A DNA stretch of 64,000 nt from Caldovatus sediminis (GCF_014644455.1 NZ_BMKS01000003.1:213930-277929); one strand, 5' to 3'. Shown: positions 1-11,573, numbered from the stretch's first letter. The notes: a model not told the origin generated them from the letters alone. Numbers and translations are program-made.

Positions 1-1
1 C

Positions 2-328
2 AACAACCCGCCGCGGATCGAGTGGCACGGCTTCCTCGCCGACGGCTACGTGCTCGAGCCGGGCAGCGAGGCGGAGCGCGTCCTCGCCGCGGCGCACGCC
101 CCGGTCTTCGGCGCGCCGATGGAGGAGCGGCGCAGCACGGCGGTGAACGACACGCGCTTCTACGGCCTCTACTTCGGCATCCCGGGCCTCTGCTACGGGC
201 CGCGGGGCGAGGGGGCCCATGCCTTCGACGAGCGCGCCGACCTTGCGCATCTGAGGAAGACGACGCTCGTCCTCGCCGCCTTCATCGCCGACTGGTGCGG
301 GCTGCGGCCGGCGCGCGGCGCGGGGTGA
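2..328 (+). CDS. M20 family peptidase, C-terminal fragment (5' end outside window)
   Basis: Frame 2 is open from the first codon of the window and ends at a TGA at 326-328, so only about the last 108 residues are present. The tail contains VNDTRFYGLYFGIPGLCYGP and a closing helix like those at the end of the M20 metallopeptidase catalytic domain (ArgE/DapE/acetylornithine deacetylase group). These enzymes hydrolyse amide bonds of N-acyl amino acids using two zinc ions in the cytoplasm. The metal ligands and dimerisation domain lie upstream of the window, so the substrate cannot be inferred. An ATG at 50 is internal to the protein and not a plausible start. Confidence 0.75.
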   Translation, partial: NNPPRIEWHGFLADGYVLEPGSEAERVLAAAHAPVFGAPMEERRSTAVNDTRFYGLYFGIPGLCYGPRGEGAHAFDERADLAHLRKTTLVLAAFIADWCGLRPARGAG

Positions 329-477
329 CGCATGGCCGCCCACCCCGGGCGGGGTTCGCCGTTCGGCGGACCGCGGCCGCCCGGCGATCCGTGTGGCGGC
401 CCGCGTCGGCCGGGCGGCGGCGACGTCGGAGAGCGCATGGCCGGGGATCCCGCCGCGGCGCCTCCTCCCCGCCGTGC

Positions 478-729
478 TCAGGCGTCGTCACGGCCGCGGC
501 GCGGGTCGCCGCGATCCCGGCCGTTCCAGGCCTCGGTGCGCCGCCGGCCCCGCATGTCGCCGTGGTCGTCCTCGATCACGAGCGTGTCGACGCGGGTGCG
601 GCGGCCGGCCGAGCAGTTCGAGGAGGAGTCCGAGGACTGGCTCCCGGCCATCGCCGTGGAACCGGCGAGGCTCGCGAGGGCGAGGCCGCCGAGGGCCGCG
701 CCGAGGCCGTGCCGTCTGCCGTCGCTCAT
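478..729 (-). CDS. small predicted secreted protein, function unknown
   Basis: The 83-residue frame starts at an ATG at 729-727. The N-terminus (basic MSDGRRHG, then a hydrophobic stretch ending near TAMAG) looks like a signal peptide. It is followed by a Ser-rich SSDSSSNCS segment and a charged Arg/Asp-rich tail. I do not recognise a family. In DNA this GC-rich long ORFs arise by chance, and the ribosome binding site is weak. The signal peptide plus a Ser-Cys motif typical of small periplasmic proteins favours a real gene. It would be transcribed towards the peptidase fragment. Confidence 0.4.
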   Translation of the reverse strand: MSDGRRHGLGAALGGLALASLAGSTAMAGSQSSDSSSNCSAGRRTRVDTLVIEDDHGDMRGRRRTEAWNGRDRGDPRRGRDDA

Positions 730-1335
730 GGCCGATCCCGCAATCGCTCTTGTGTCCTGGCGGCGCAGTCTCGGCGCGCGGGCAGGCCGCCGTGCGGCCG
801 AACGGTGGCGCGCCAATGGCATGGCGCCTCCGCCTGTCCGGCCGGACCGGACCTTGCGGCGGCGACCGCGGGGTGTCCGCCCCTCCGTCCGTGGAGATTC
901 CGGCCGCCGGGCGAGGCGAGGGAGCGCAGCCGGGCCTGCGTTCCCGCCCGTCCGGGGCGCGTCCCCTCCGGATCGGCGAGGAGGCGGTCGCGCATCGCGA
1001 ATCCCGGGTCCGCCCCGGCGCGTCGGCGCCGCGGGGGTCGGGCGCGTCGTCGCGGGGCGGGCGCCGGCGACCCGGCGGCCAACCGGGCCCGCAGGCCGGT
1101 TCCGGAAAGCCCTTGCCGATCCCCTATCCGCGCCGGCCGCCGCGGTGCCCTGGCATGGCCCGGCAGCCCGGTGGCGGCGCCGGTGCCACGACCCGTCGCC
1201 TCGGCTCCCTCCCATGCTCCCGCAGCGCGGCGGGGGCGCCAACGAAGGCGAGGAAGGCGGCGATGACAGCAGGATGCCGGCCAGGACCGGCAGCCAAGCG
1301 GTCATGGCGGGAGCGGCGGCCGGCATGGCGGGGGC
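730..1335. other. gene-poor stretch, no supportable gene
   Basis: Several frames are open here on both strands, but their translations are Arg/Pro/Ala-rich composition artefacts with no recognisable domain. On the minus strand a fragment near 1326-1270 reads MTAWLPVLAGILL. It continues as a hydrophobic stretch (VIAAFLAFVGAPAALREHG) only after a change of frame, so a broken small membrane protein is possible. No RNA gene, repeat or terminator was recognised. Confidence 0.4.
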
Positions 1336-1566
1336 CTACTCCGCGGGCGGCGGCACGACCGGCAGGGCCGGCGCGTAGGGCCCGATCCGCAAGATCTCGT
1401 TGCGCAGCAGGGCGACACGATGCGCCGGCGCGTGGCGGGTGGTGCCATCCGGCGCGCGGGCGACGACGTAGCGCCAGACGGTGATCCGGCCCTCGGCGAC
1501 GAGCCGCCGGGCGATCCGCTCCACCTCGGGGCCGGTGCCGAAGCGGTCGAGTTCGGCGTCGGTCAT
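1336..1566 (-). CDS. hypothetical protein, possibly the 3' part of a frameshifted secreted-protein gene
   Basis: The 76-residue frame from ATG 1566 reads like a genuine soluble protein, with the segments [32 protein letters not shown] and [15 protein letters not shown]. The same frame continues sensibly upstream of the ATG ([20 protein letters not shown]) but finds no start codon. A neighbouring frame at about 1680-1640 encodes a signal-peptide-like segment ([19 protein letters not shown]). A simple reading is one secreted protein of about 130 residues interrupted by one or two frame changes. No good Shine-Dalgarno precedes ATG 1566, where the stop of the upstream frame overlaps the ATG. Function unknown. 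Confidence 0.45.
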   Translation of the reverse strand: MTDAELDRFGTGPEVERIARRLVAEGRITVWRYVVARAPDGTTRHAPAHRVALLRNEILRIGPYAPALPVVPPPAE

Positions 1567-2068
1567 TACCGATGACCGACGCCGACCGAAGGTGGCCTCG
1601 CTGCCGCCGTCGACGGCCTTGAAGAGGCGCCCGGCGTGGCGCGGGCGGGCTGGGCGCGGGCGAACCCGGCGGCCATCGCCGCGGCGGCGATCCCGCCCGC
1701 AGCCGCATGGCAGCCGGACGGGTGGCGGCGGAGGCGGCGGGTCCGGTCATGGGAGCGGCGCCCTTCGGGGCGCGGCCGGATCGGCGCGACGCGCGCCGCC
1801 GCCCCCCGCAGGATGCCGCCGCGCGGTTTCAGCCGTGTGTTGCGGGCCGCCGCCGGGGCATTGGCGGCGGCAGAGCGCAATGGCACATAGCCGCGGGGGG
1901 TACGGGCCGGCCGGCGGCGCCGCCGCCGATTCGGCGGGCGGGGCGGACGAGGCGAGGTCTTTTCTGGGGTCGCGTCTCCCCCCAAATCAGTGCGGCGCCC
2001 CCGGGAGAGCGCACGCGGTCCGTCGCGGACCGGCGAGCGGCCCCCGCCGGGGCAGGAAGGGACAGACG
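1567..2068. other. clpP upstream region; contains fragments of possible minus-strand coding sequence
   Basis: Positions 1567-1750 hold the minus-strand signal-peptide-like and start-like fragments described for the adjacent hypothetical gene. Positions 1760-2068 appear non-coding and should contain the clpP promoter and leader. A Shine-Dalgarno (AGGAAGG, about 2054-2060) sits 8 bases before the clpP ATG. No structured RNA was recognised. Confidence 0.4.
1959..1987 (+). promoter_or_regulatory. candidate heat-shock (sigma-32 type) promoter for clpP
   Basis: CTTTTCT at 1959-1965 is separated by 14 bases from CCCCAAAT at 1980-1987. The sigma-32 consensus is CTTGAAA, 11-16 bases, CCCCATNT. The -10 block matches well and the -35 block only partly. 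The location, about 80 bases before the clpP start, is appropriate because clpP is normally heat-shock induced. The match could be fortuitous. Confidence 0.35.
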
Positions 2069-2728
2069 ATGCGTGACCGCGACCCGGTCGAGATCTACTC
2101 CAATGCCCTCGTCCCCATGGTCGTCGAGCAGACCGCGCGGGGCGAGCGGGCCTTCGACATCTATTCGCGCCTGCTCAAGGAGCGGATCATCTTCCTCACC
2201 GGCCCGGTGTACGACCAGGTGTCGGCGCTGATCTGCGCCCAGTTGCTGTTCCTCGAGAGCGAGAATCCGAACAAGGACATCGCCTTCTACATCAACAGCC
2301 CGGGCGGGGTGGTGTCGGCGGGCCTGGCGATCTACGACACCATGCAATATATCCGCAGCCCGGTGAGCACGGTGTGCATCGGCCAGGCGGCCTCGATGGG
2401 CTCGCTGCTGCTGTGCGCCGGCGAGAAGGGCAAGCGCTACGCGCTGCCGAACGCCCGGATCATGGTCCACCAGCCCTCGGGCGGCGCCCAGGGCCAGGCG
2501 GCGGACATCGAGATCCAGGCGCGCGAGATCCTGTACCTGCGCAGGCGGCTGAACGAGATCTACGTCCGCCACACCGGCCAGCCGCTCGAGCTGATCGAGC
2601 GCAAGCTGGACCGCGACACCTTCATGTCCGCCGAGGAGGCGCGCGATTTCGGCCTGGTGGACCAGGTCGTCGAGCAGCGCCCGGCCGCCACGCCCCCCGA
2701 GAGCGGCGGCGGGATCCGGTCCTCCTGA
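2069..2728 (+). CDS. clpP: ATP-dependent Clp protease proteolytic subunit
   Basis: The 219-residue protein is of normal family length. It forms the double heptameric serine-protease chamber that degrades substrates fed by ClpX or ClpA in the cytoplasm. Visible features are the SPGG segment (77-80), nucleophile Ser109 in GQAASMGS, catalytic His134 in IMVHQPSGG and Asp183 in KLDRDTFM, all at family spacing. The ATG at 2069 follows a good AGGAAGG site and the protein begins at the usual N-terminus ([20 protein letters not shown]). Longer upstream extension of the frame is low-complexity and rejected. clpX follows 198 bases downstream, as in most proteobacteria. Confidence 0.98.
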   Translation: MRDRDPVEIYSNALVPMVVEQTARGERAFDIYSRLLKERIIFLTGPVYDQVSALICAQLLFLESENPNKDIAFYINSPGGVVSAGLAIYDTMQYIRSPVSTVCIGQAASMGSLLLCAGEKGKRYALPNARIMVHQPSGGAQGQAADIEIQAREILYLRRRLNEIYVRHTGQPLELIERKLDRDTFMSAEEARDFGLVDQVVEQRPAATPPESGGGIRSS

Positions 2729-2844
2729 GCGGCCCGGCGCGTCCGGGGCGTCCCGGGCGGGAAAGCGCGCCGGCCTGGTCCGGGCTATGAGACCGGGCGG
2801 CCACATCGCGCCCTCGCCGGCCGGCGGGCCGGGCGATCGGCTTT

Positions 2845-2862
2845 CCCCCGGGTGCCCGGGGG
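2845..2862 (+). terminator. clpP-clpX intergenic hairpin
   Basis: A perfect 8-bp stem (CCCCCGGG/CCCGGGGG) has a 2-base gap that would open to a small loop. No T-run follows, so it may be an attenuator or mRNA-processing/stability hairpin rather than a full terminator. It lies 65 bases before clpX and is followed by CTACAGT, which resembles the -10 box seen before hupB. Confidence 0.35.
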
Positions 2863-2926
2863 GCTACAGTCAGAGCTATGCCTCCCCGGGCGCGTCCCTT
2901 GGCGTCCCGGCGAGCGGAGAGTGCCC

Positions 2927-4183
2927 ATGAGCAAGTCCGGCGATTCGAAGAACACCCTGTACTGCTCGTTCTGCGGCAAGTCGCAGCACGAGGTGCGCAA
3001 GCTGATCGCCGGCCCGACGGTGTTCATCTGCGACGAGTGCGTCGAGCTCTGCATGGACATCATCCGTGAGGAGCACAAGACGCACCTGGTCAAGTCGCGC
3101 GACGGCGTTCCGACCCCGCGCGAGATCTGCAAGGTACTGGACGACTACGTGATCGGGCAGGACCACGCCAAGAAGGTCCTCTCGGTTGCCGTCCACAACC
3201 ACTACAAGCGTCTCGCCCACGGAGCCAAGAACTCGGACGTCGAGATCGCCAAGTCGAACATCCTGCTGATCGGACCGACCGGCTCGGGCAAGACGCTGCT
3301 GGCCCAGACGCTTGCCCGCATCCTCGACGTGCCCTTCACCATGGCCGACGCGACGACGCTGACCGAGGCGGGCTATGTCGGCGAGGACGTCGAGAACATC
3401 ATCCTCAAGCTGCTCCAGGCGGCCGACTACAACGTCGAGCGGGCGCAGCGTGGCATCGTCTACATTGACGAGGTGGACAAGATCAGCCGCAAGTCGGACA
3501 ATCCCTCGATCACGCGCGACGTCTCCGGCGAGGGGGTGCAGCAGGCGCTCCTCAAGATCATGGAGGGGACGATCGCCTCGGTGCCGCCGCAGGGCGGGCG
3601 CAAGCACCCGCAGCAGGAATTCCTGCAGGTGGACACCACCAACATCCTGTTCATCTGCGGCGGCGCCTTCGCGGGGCTCGAGAAGATCATCGCCGCCCGG
3701 GGCAAGGGTTCGGGCATCGGCTTCGGCGCCGAGGTGCGCGCGCCGGACGAGCGCCGCACCGGCGCGATCCTGCGCGAGGTCGAGCCGGAGGACCTGCTCA
3801 AGTTCGGCCTGATCCCGGAGTTCATCGGGCGGCTGCCGGTGGTGGCGACGCTCGACGACCTCGACGAGAAGGCGCTGATCGAGATCTTGACCCGGCCGAA
3901 GAACGCGCTGCTCAAGCAGTACCAGCGACTGTTCGAGATGGAGGGGGTGAAGCTCACCTTCACCGAGGACGCGCTGCGCTCGGTCGCGGCCCGCGCCATC
4001 CAGCGCAGGACCGGCGCGCGGGGTCTGCGCTCGATCATGGAAGCGATCCTGCTGGGCACGATGTTCGACCTGCCCGGCCTCGAGGAGGTCGAGGAGGTCG
4101 TCGTCAACCGCGAGGTGGCGGAGGGTCGCGCCAGCCCGCTCTACATCTACGGGGAGCGGGCGGCGGAGCAGTCCGCCGGCTGA
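2927..4183 (+). CDS. clpX: ATP-dependent Clp protease ATP-binding subunit ClpX
   Basis: The 418-residue AAA+ unfoldase recognises substrates, unfolds them and threads them into ClpP. The N-terminal C4 zinc finger has Cys13, Cys16, Cys35 and Cys38 (CSFC...CDEC). Walker A GPTGSGKT is at 116-123, the pore loop GYVG at 149-152 and Walker [10 protein letters not shown] at about 177-185. The second pore loop region ([10 protein letters not shown]) and the C-terminal small domain with an arginine-finger region are present. ATG 2927 is chosen because GGAGAG lies 7-12 bases upstream and the protein begins as in the family. An in-frame ATG at 2852 would add 25 unrelated residues. Confidence 0.98.
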   Translation: MSKSGDSKNTLYCSFCGKSQHEVRKLIAGPTVFICDECVELCMDIIREEHKTHLVKSRDGVPTPREICKVLDDYVIGQDHAKKVLSVAVHNHYKRLAHGAKNSDVEIAKSNILLIGPTGSGKTLLAQTLARILDVPFTMADATTLTEAGYVGEDVENIILKLLQAADYNVERAQRGIVYIDEVDKISRKSDNPSITRDVSGEGVQQALLKIMEGTIASVPPQGGRKHPQQEFLQVDTTNILFICGGAFAGLEKIIAARGKGSGIGFGAEVRAPDERRTGAILREVEPEDLLKFGLIPEFIGRLPVVATLDDLDEKALIEILTRPKNALLKQYQRLFEMEGVKLTFTEDALRSVAARAIQRRTGARGLRSIMEAILLGTMFDLPGLEEVEEVVVNREVAEGRASPLYIYGERAAEQSAG

Positions 4184-4194
4184 GAGTGCCGAAG

Positions 4195-4211
4195 GGCGGC
4201 CACGGCCGCCC
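4195..4211 (+). terminator. hairpin after clpX
   Basis: A 7-bp stem GGGCGGC/GCCGCCC with a 3-base loop begins 12 bases after the clpX stop. It lacks a T-tract, so at best it is a weak or Rho-assisted terminator or a 3' stabilising stem. It precedes the lon promoter candidate. Confidence 0.35.
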
Positions 4212-4220
4212 GCAGGAGGC

Positions 4221-4249
4221 CTTGTGAGGGGTTCGCGGGGGTCCCATCT
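4221..4249 (+). promoter_or_regulatory. heat-shock (sigma-32 type) promoter before lon
   Basis: CTTGTG at 4221-4226 and CCCATCT at 4243-4249 are separated by 16 bases. The -10 element is an exact fit to CCCATNT, and CTTG is the invariant core of alphaproteobacterial sigma-32 -35 boxes. The site lies about 78 bases upstream of the lon ATG, between a small hairpin and the gene, consistent with lon being a heat-shock gene. Confidence 0.6.
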
Positions 4250-4326
4250 CTAGACGACACCCGCGGTGCCCCGCCCGTGCCGCCCGTCGGGCGGGCCGGG
4301 CGCCGACTGTCCGATGCGAGGTCCTG

Positions 4327-6762
<2,436 letters not shown>

Positions 6763-6804
6763 CCGAAGGCGGCGCATCCCGACGAGTCGGAGACGAAACG
6801 GGCA

Positions 6805-6829
6805 GGGAGCGCGGCGCGGCCGCGCTCCC
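6805..6829 (+). terminator. terminator after lon
   Basis: A perfect 11-bp stem, GGGAGCGCGGC/GCCGCGCTCCC, has a 3-base loop and starts 42 bases after the lon stop. The following bases (TCGGCCTGTTCC) give only a weak U-tract, but the stem is very stable. Confidence 0.65.
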
Positions 6830-6962
6830 TCGGCCTGTTCCAGGGCGGCCCGGGCGGGCGGTTTGCGCGGATGCGGTGCCGGGGCCCCTGCGTTTCGTTG
6901 CGTTTGCGCCCCACCACCCGGGCAGAATGGCGGAAATCCGCGCCGAATCGGCCCTCTGCCGA

Positions 6963-6992
6963 TTGACGCCGGGGAAACCGCATCCCTACAGT
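6963..6992 (+). promoter_or_regulatory. hupB: vegetative (sigma-70 type) promoter for hupB
   Basis: TTGACG (6963-6968), an 18-base spacer and TACAGT (6987-6992) form a good housekeeping promoter, about 70 bases before the hupB start. hupB therefore appears to have its own transcript, separated from lon by the hairpin at 6805-6829. Confidence 0.6.
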
Positions 6993-7063
6993 GTGTCGAG
7001 CAGTGCGGCCTGGGCGGAATCGGTCCTGCCCTGCCGCCGCCGAGCGCAGAGGGGGGTTCCCAG

Positions 7064-7336
7064 ATGAACAAGCAGGATCTCATCACGGCGGTCGCCGACG
7101 CCGCCGACCTGCCGAAGGCGAAGGCCGGCGAGGTGGTGGACGCGGTGTTCGACGCCATCCAGAAGTCCCTGAAGAAGAAGCAGGACGTGCGCCTGGTCGG
7201 CTTCGGCACCTTCAGCACCTCCAAGCGGAAGGCCGGCAAGGGCCGCAACCCGCGGACCGGGGAGGAGATCAAGATCCCGGCCAGCACCACCGTTCGGTTC
7301 AAGGCCGGAAAGTCGCTCAAGGAGGCGGTGAACTGA
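7064..7336 (+). CDS. hupB: DNA-binding protein HU
   Basis: The 90-residue nucleoid protein is of exact family length. HU dimers bend DNA without strong sequence preference and shape the nucleoid. The HU signature GFGTFSTSKRKAGKGRNPRTGE spans about 46-67, including the DNA-intercalating arm with RNPRTGE, and the C-terminus has the usual VRFKAGKSLKEAVN helix. ATG 7064 follows a G-rich Shine-Dalgarno (GAGGGGGG). The position directly after clpPX-lon is a conserved proteobacterial arrangement. Confidence 0.97.
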   Translation: MNKQDLITAVADAADLPKAKAGEVVDAVFDAIQKSLKKKQDVRLVGFGTFSTSKRKAGKGRNPRTGEEIKIPASTTVRFKAGKSLKEAVN

Positions 7337-7397
7337 GCCGCTGCGCGGCCCGGAACGGCGTTGGCCCGGGCCCGGCAGGCAAGGCGGACATTCCCGG

Positions 7398-7421
7398 GGG
7401 CCGGCTTGATGCCGGCCCTTT
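7398..7421 (+). terminator. Rho-independent terminator after hupB
   Basis: A perfect 8-bp stem GGGCCGGC/GCCGGCCC with loop TTGAT is followed directly by TTT. It lies 60 bases after the hupB stop and 47 bases before tRNA-Val. Confidence 0.8.
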
Positions 7422-7467
7422 GCAATTCCGGCCACGACGGCTACGCGACTCGTCCAGCCGCGGACAC

Positions 7468-7539
7468 GGGCACTTAGCTCAGCGGTAGAGCGCCTCGCTT
7501 ACACCGAGGATGCCGGCGGTTCGAATCCGTCAGTGCCCA
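7468..7539 (+). tRNA. tRNA-Val (anticodon TAC)
   Basis: All four arms fold: acceptor GGGCACT/AGTGCCC, D-arm GCTC/GAGC, anticodon stem CCTCG/CGAGG with loop CTTACAC (anticodon TAC, reading GTA and GTG), and T-arm with loop TTCGAAT. The 72-base length is normal. The discriminator is A and the 3' CCA is not encoded. Confidence 0.95.
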
Positions 7540-7629
7540 TATCCACCGGTCCACCGGGCAGGGTTGGCGGCGCCTGCCTTGACACGCCCCTCTCCGGCGC
7601 CCTACACCGCGCCGCCTGCACGGGCGCAC

Positions 7630-7706
7630 GCGGGTGTAGCTCAGTCGGTTAGAGCGCCGGCCTGTCACGCCGGAGGTCGCGGGTTCGAGCCCCGTCACTC
7701 GCGCCA
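7630..7706 (+). tRNA. tRNA-Asp (anticodon GTC)
   Basis: The acceptor arm GCGGGTG/CACTCGC has one G-U pair. The anticodon loop CTGTCAC gives anticodon GTC (Asp), the T-arm is GGTTCGAGCC-like, the discriminator is G and CCA is encoded at 7704-7706. It lies 90 bases after tRNA-Val and may be co-transcribed with it. Confidence 0.95.
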
Positions 7707-7747
7707 TGTGCGTCGCCCAGCCGGCAACGCCGCGATGGGCCGTGCCG

Positions 7748-7773
7748 CCTTCCCCGAGCGAAGCGAGGGAAGG
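7748..7773 (+). terminator. hairpin after tRNA-Asp
   Basis: A 7-bp stem CCTTCCC/GGGAAGG with a 12-base loop starts 41 bases after the tRNA. There is no T-run, so termination is uncertain. Between here and nuoA at 7992 no convincing promoter was recognised, although the complex I promoter is expected in this stretch. Confidence 0.35.
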
Positions 7774-7991
7774 TGAGGGCAGGGCCACGCCTTGCGGCCG
7801 GCGACACCCCTTTTCGTTCCAGGTGCCCATGCGCACATCGAGGCGCGGGGAGCGGACGTTCCCCCTATGGCGTAGCGCACGGGGCGAGGCTAATGTCCGC
7901 GCCGCTGCGCTGCGGCATGGCTGCGGCGCTGACGCTGATCCGCGACCCCCACGCCGCACCCAAGCCGGGCCGAAACGAGCGAGCGCGCCGC

Positions 7992-8360
7992 ATGACCCAG
8001 CCCCTGCTGGCCGACTACGTTCCGATCCTCGTCTTCCTCGTCATCGCGGGGGGGATCGCCGCGGCGATGCTCGGCGCCAACCTGGTACTGGCGCGGCGCA
8101 AGCCGGATCCCGAGAAGCTCTCGGCCTACGAGTGCGGGTTCGCGCCGTTCGACGACACGCGCCGCCGCTTCGACGTGCGGTTCTACCTGGTGGCGATCCT
8201 CTTCATCATCTTCGACCTCGAGGTCGCCTTCCTCTTCCCCTGGGCCGTCGGACTCGGCGGGATCGGCTGGTTCGGCTTCTTCTCCATGATGGCCTTCCTG
8301 CTCGTCCTGACGGTCGGGTTCCTCTACGAGTGGCGCAAGGGCGCCCTGGAGTGGGAGTGA
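7992..8360 (+). CDS. nuoA: NADH-quinone oxidoreductase subunit A
   Basis: The 122-residue membrane subunit of respiratory complex I has three predicted transmembrane helices. The conserved family motifs are visible: [20 protein letters not shown] (46-65) and [11 protein letters not shown] (74-84). NuoA sits at the junction of membrane and peripheral arms near the quinone tunnel. ATG 7992 is chosen because [17 protein letters not shown] is the normal start; the longer upstream frame lacks homology. It is first of the 14-gene operon, and nuoB follows after 7 bases. Confidence 0.96.
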   Translation: MTQPLLADYVPILVFLVIAGGIAAAMLGANLVLARRKPDPEKLSAYECGFAPFDDTRRRFDVRFYLVAILFIIFDLEVAFLFPWAVGLGGIGWFGFFSMMAFLLVLTVGFLYEWRKGALEWE

Positions 8361-8367
8361 CGATGCG

Positions 8368-8925
8368 ATGAGCGGTGCGACCGACGCCATCGCCTGGAAC
8401 CGCGAGCATCTGCCGCCCGGGCCGGCGCAGGACGCGGTCGTCAAGGGCATCACCGGCGAGATCGAGGACAAGGGCTTCGTCGTCGCCAGCCTCGACAAGG
8501 TGGTGAACTGGGCGCGCACGGGCAGCCTGTGGCCGATGACCTTCGGCCTCGCCTGCTGCGCGGTGCCGATGATCCACGCCTACATGGCGCGCTACGACCT
8601 CGACCGCTTCGGCATCATCCCGCGCGGCTCCCCGCGCCAGTCGGACGTGATGATCGTGGCGGGGACGCTGACCAACAAGATGGCCCCGGCGCTGCGCAAG
8701 GTGTACGACCAGATGGCCGAGCCGCGCTGGGTGATCTCGATGGGGAGCTGCGCCAACGGCGGCGGCTACTACCACTACTCCTACAGCGTGGTGCGCGGCT
8801 GCGACCGGATCGTGCCGGTGGACGTGTACGTGCCGGGATGCCCGCCGACGGCGGAGGCGCTGGTGTACGGCATCCTGCAGCTGCAGAAGAAGATCCGTCG
8901 GACGGGGACCATCCTGCGTGGCTGA
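8368..8925 (+). CDS. nuoB: NADH-quinone oxidoreductase subunit B
   Basis: The 185-residue peripheral subunit carries the terminal [4Fe-4S] cluster N2 that reduces quinone. Ligands are visible as Cys63, Cys64, Cys128 and Cys158 ([19 protein letters not shown]). It packs with NuoD to form the quinone-binding cavity at the membrane surface. The start ATG is 7 bases after the nuoA stop, and the 3' end overlaps nuoC by 8 bases. Confidence 0.97.
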   Translation: MSGATDAIAWNREHLPPGPAQDAVVKGITGEIEDKGFVVASLDKVVNWARTGSLWPMTFGLACCAVPMIHAYMARYDLDRFGIIPRGSPRQSDVMIVAGTLTNKMAPALRKVYDQMAEPRWVISMGSCANGGGYYHYSYSVVRGCDRIVPVDVYVPGCPPTAEALVYGILQLQKKIRRTGTILRG

Positions 8926-9619
8926 GGGCGAACTGACCACCGCGATTCCGGCGACGCCGGAGGAACAGCCGCTGCATGCGCTCGGCGCCGCGGTCGCGGC
9001 GGCGGCGCCGGCGGGCGCGGTCGAGGCGGTCGAGGTGGAGCGCGGCGCCGAGCTGGTGCTGCGCGTGCGGCGCGAGGCGCTGCTGCCGGTGATGGCGCTG
9101 CTGCGCGACGATCCGCGCTTCGCCTTCGAGCAGTGCGTGGACATCTGCGGCGTGGACTGGCCGCAGCGCAGCCCGCGCTTCGACGTGGTGTACAACCTGC
9201 TGAGCCTGTCGCTGAACCGGCGCCTGCGCGTGGTCGTCGGCACGGACGAGGCGACGCCGGTGCCGAGCGTGAAGGACCTCTGGCCGAGCGCGACCTGGTA
9301 CGAGCGCGAGTCCTGGGACATGTTCGGCATCGTCTTCGAGGGCCAGACCGACCTGCGGCGGATCCTCACCGACTACGGCTTCGAGGGACATCCGCTGCGC
9401 AAGGACTTCCCGCTCACCGGCTACGTCGAGGTGCGCTACGACGAGGAGCGCAAGCAGGTCGTATACGAGCCGGTGAAGCTGACCCAGGAGTTCCGCAATT
9501 TCGACTTCCTCTCCCCGTGGGAGGCGATGACGACGCTGCCGGGCGACGAGAAGGTGCACACCAACCGCGAGCACCTCGAGGCGCAGGCGCGGAAGCGCCT
9601 GGAGGGCCCGCGCCCATGA
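8918..9619 (+). CDS. nuoC: NADH-quinone oxidoreductase subunit C
   Basis: The 233-residue peripheral-arm subunit, separate from NuoD here (in E. coli they are fused), contains the 30-kDa subunit signature [16 protein letters not shown] and [20 protein letters not shown]. It starts at a GTG (8918) inside the end of nuoB, an 8-base overlap implying translational coupling. The first ~30 residues are Ala-rich and less conserved. Its stop overlaps the nuoD ATG. Confidence 0.95.
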   Translation: MAEGELTTAIPATPEEQPLHALGAAVAAAAPAGAVEAVEVERGAELVLRVRREALLPVMALLRDDPRFAFEQCVDICGVDWPQRSPRFDVVYNLLSLSLNRRLRVVVGTDEATPVPSVKDLWPSATWYERESWDMFGIVFEGQTDLRRILTDYGFEGHPLRKDFPLTGYVEVRYDEERKQVVYEPVKLTQEFRNFDFLSPWEAMTTLPGDEKVHTNREHLEAQARKRLEGPRP

Positions 9620-10917
9620 GCGGCAGCAGCCACATCGCCGCCGAGGGCGGCTCGTCGAGGAACGCCGCCGCGGACCTCGCGCTGCGCGAGCGGCCGGCGG
9701 CGCCGCCCGGCATGGAGGAGGCGCCGGCCGAGACGCGCACGGTGGAGGTGGACAGCCACACCATCAATTTCGGCCCGCAGCACCCGGCCGCGCACGGCGT
9801 GCTGCGTCTCATCCTCGAGATGAAGGGCGAGGTGGTGGAGCGCGCCGACCCGCACATCGGCCTGCTGCACCGCGGCACCGAGAAGCTGATCGAGTACAAG
9901 ACCTACCTCCAGGCGATGCCCTACATGGACCGCCTGGACTACGTCTCGCCGATGTGCATGGAGCACAGCTTCGTGCTGGCGGTGGAGCGGCTGCTCGGCA
10001 TCGAGCGGGACGTGCCGGAGCGCGGCCGGTGGATCCGCACGCTCTACGCGGAGCTGACGCGCATCGCCAACCACCTGCTGAACGTCACCACCTTCGCGCT
10101 CGACGTCGGCGCGATCACCCCCGCGCTCTGGGGGTTCGAGCAGCGCGAGGCGGTCCTCGAATTCTACGAGGCGGCGGGCGGCAGCCACTACCACGCCAAC
10201 TACTTCCGCGCCGGCGGCGTCAACCGCGACATCCCGCCCGCCGTGCTCGACCGCATCGCGGCCTGGGCGCGCCAGCTCCCCTCCTTCCTCGACGACCTCG
10301 AGGGGCTGCTGACCGAGAACCGCATCTTCAAGCAGCGCACCGTGGACATCGGCGTGATGACGCCGGAGCAGGCGATCGCCTGGGGGTTCAGCGGCCCGTG
10401 CCTGCGCGCCTCCGGCTGCGCCTGGGACCTGCGCAAGGCGCAGCCCTACGACATGTACGACCGGGTGGAGTTCGACGTGCCGGTCGGCCGGCACGGCGAC
10501 TGCTACGACCGCTACCTGGTGCGGATGCAGGAGATGCGCCAGAGCCTGCGCATCATCGAGCAGTGCCTGGACCGGATGCGGCCCGGCCCGGTGAGGATCC
10601 AGGACCACAAGATCACGCCGCCGCCCCGCGCCGAGATGAAGCGCTCGATGGAGGCGCTGATCCACCACTTCAAGCTCTACACCGAGGGCTACCACGTGCC
10701 GGCCGGCGCGACCTACACCGCGACCGAGGCGCCGAAGGGCGAGTTCGGCGTCTACCTGGTGGCGGACGGCACCAACAAGCCCTACCGCTGCAAGATCCGG
10801 GCGCCGGGCTACGCGCACCTGCAGGCGATGGAGGCGCTCTCGAAGGGCCACATGCTCGCCGATGCGGTCGCGATCATCGGCTCGCTCGACATCGTCTTCG
10901 GGGAGATCGATCGGTGA
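9616..10917 (+). CDS. nuoD: NADH-quinone oxidoreductase subunit D
   Basis: The 433-residue peripheral subunit, related to the [NiFe]-hydrogenase large subunit, lines the quinone site with NuoB. Family motifs are [14 protein letters not shown] (51-64), [12 protein letters not shown] and the C-terminal DIVFGEIDR. The ATG at 9616 makes an ATGA overlap with the nuoC stop. It gives an N-terminal extension of about 32 residues before the usual family start, and an alternative ATG at 9712 would remove it. The overlap favours 9616. Confidence 0.95.
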   Translation: MSGSSHIAAEGGSSRNAAADLALRERPAAPPGMEEAPAETRTVEVDSHTINFGPQHPAAHGVLRLILEMKGEVVERADPHIGLLHRGTEKLIEYKTYLQAMPYMDRLDYVSPMCMEHSFVLAVERLLGIERDVPERGRWIRTLYAELTRIANHLLNVTTFALDVGAITPALWGFEQREAVLEFYEAAGGSHYHANYFRAGGVNRDIPPAVLDRIAAWARQLPSFLDDLEGLLTENRIFKQRTVDIGVMTPEQAIAWGFSGPCLRASGCAWDLRKAQPYDMYDRVEFDVPVGRHGDCYDRYLVRMQEMRQSLRIIEQCLDRMRPGPVRIQDHKITPPPRAEMKRSMEALIHHFKLYTEGYHVPAGATYTATEAPKGEFGVYLVADGTNKPYRCKIRAPGYAHLQAMEALSKGHMLADAVAIIGSLDIVFGEIDR

Positions 10918-11573
10918 GCGGGGGCGAGAACGGCGGCGCCACCCACGCGGTGGACGAGGCGGAGCGGCGCGAGCAGCCCGCCCACTTCGCCTTCGACGAG
11001 GAGAGCGAGCGGCGGATTCCGGACATCCTCGCGCGCTACCCCGAGGCGAAGAGGGCGAGCGCGGTGATCCCGCTGCTCTGGCTCGTGCAGGACCAGATGC
11101 GCCGCCAGACCGGCAGCGCCTGGGTGCCGAAGGTCGCGATGGACGTGGTCGCGGCGCGGCTCGGCATGGCGCCGATCCGCGTCTACGAGGTCGCGACCTT
11201 CTACTTCATGTTCAACACCCGCCCGATCGGGCGCTACCACCTGCAGGTCTGCGGCACCACGCCCTGCATGCTGCGCGGCTCGGAGGAGGTGGCGCGGGCG
11301 TGCCGCGACGCCACGGGAATCAAGGCCTATGGCGAGACCAGCGCCGACGGGATGTTCACCCTGACCGAGGTCGAATGCCTCGGCGCCTGCGTCAACGCGC
11401 CGGTGCTGCAGGTGGACTTGGACTACTACGAGGACCTGGACTACGAGAGCACGGTGCGGCTGATCGAGTCGCTGCGCCGCGGCGAGCGGCCGAAGCCCGG
11501 CAGCGTCACCGGCCGCCAGGCCAGCGCGCCGGCGGGCGAGCGCACCACGCTGCTCGACGTGCCGGGGGAGTGA
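10914..11573 (+). CDS. nuoE: NADH-quinone oxidoreductase subunit E
   Basis: The 219-residue thioredoxin-fold subunit carries the [2Fe-2S] cluster N1a in the NADH-dehydrogenase module. Ligands are Cys113, Cys118, Cys155 and Cys159 (CGTTPC...CLGAC). Translation starts at a GTG overlapping the nuoD TGA (GTGA). The C-terminal ~30 residues ([20 protein letters not shown]) form the extension commonly seen in alphaproteobacterial NuoE. Confidence 0.96.
   Translation: MSGGENGGATHAVDEAERREQPAHFAFDEESERRIPDILARYPEAKRASAVIPLLWLVQDQMRRQTGSAWVPKVAMDVVAARLGMAPIRVYEVATFYFMFNTRPIGRYHLQVCGTTPCMLRGSEEVARACRDATGIKAYGETSADGMFTLTEVECLGACVNAPVLQVDLDYYEDLDYESTVRLIESLRRGERPKPGSVTGRQASAPAGERTTLLDVPGE

Noticed and set aside
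22-1266. Long plus-strand open frame at the start of the window
   Set aside because: It overlaps the M20 peptidase tail in another frame and is Arg/Ala/Pro-rich without any domain.
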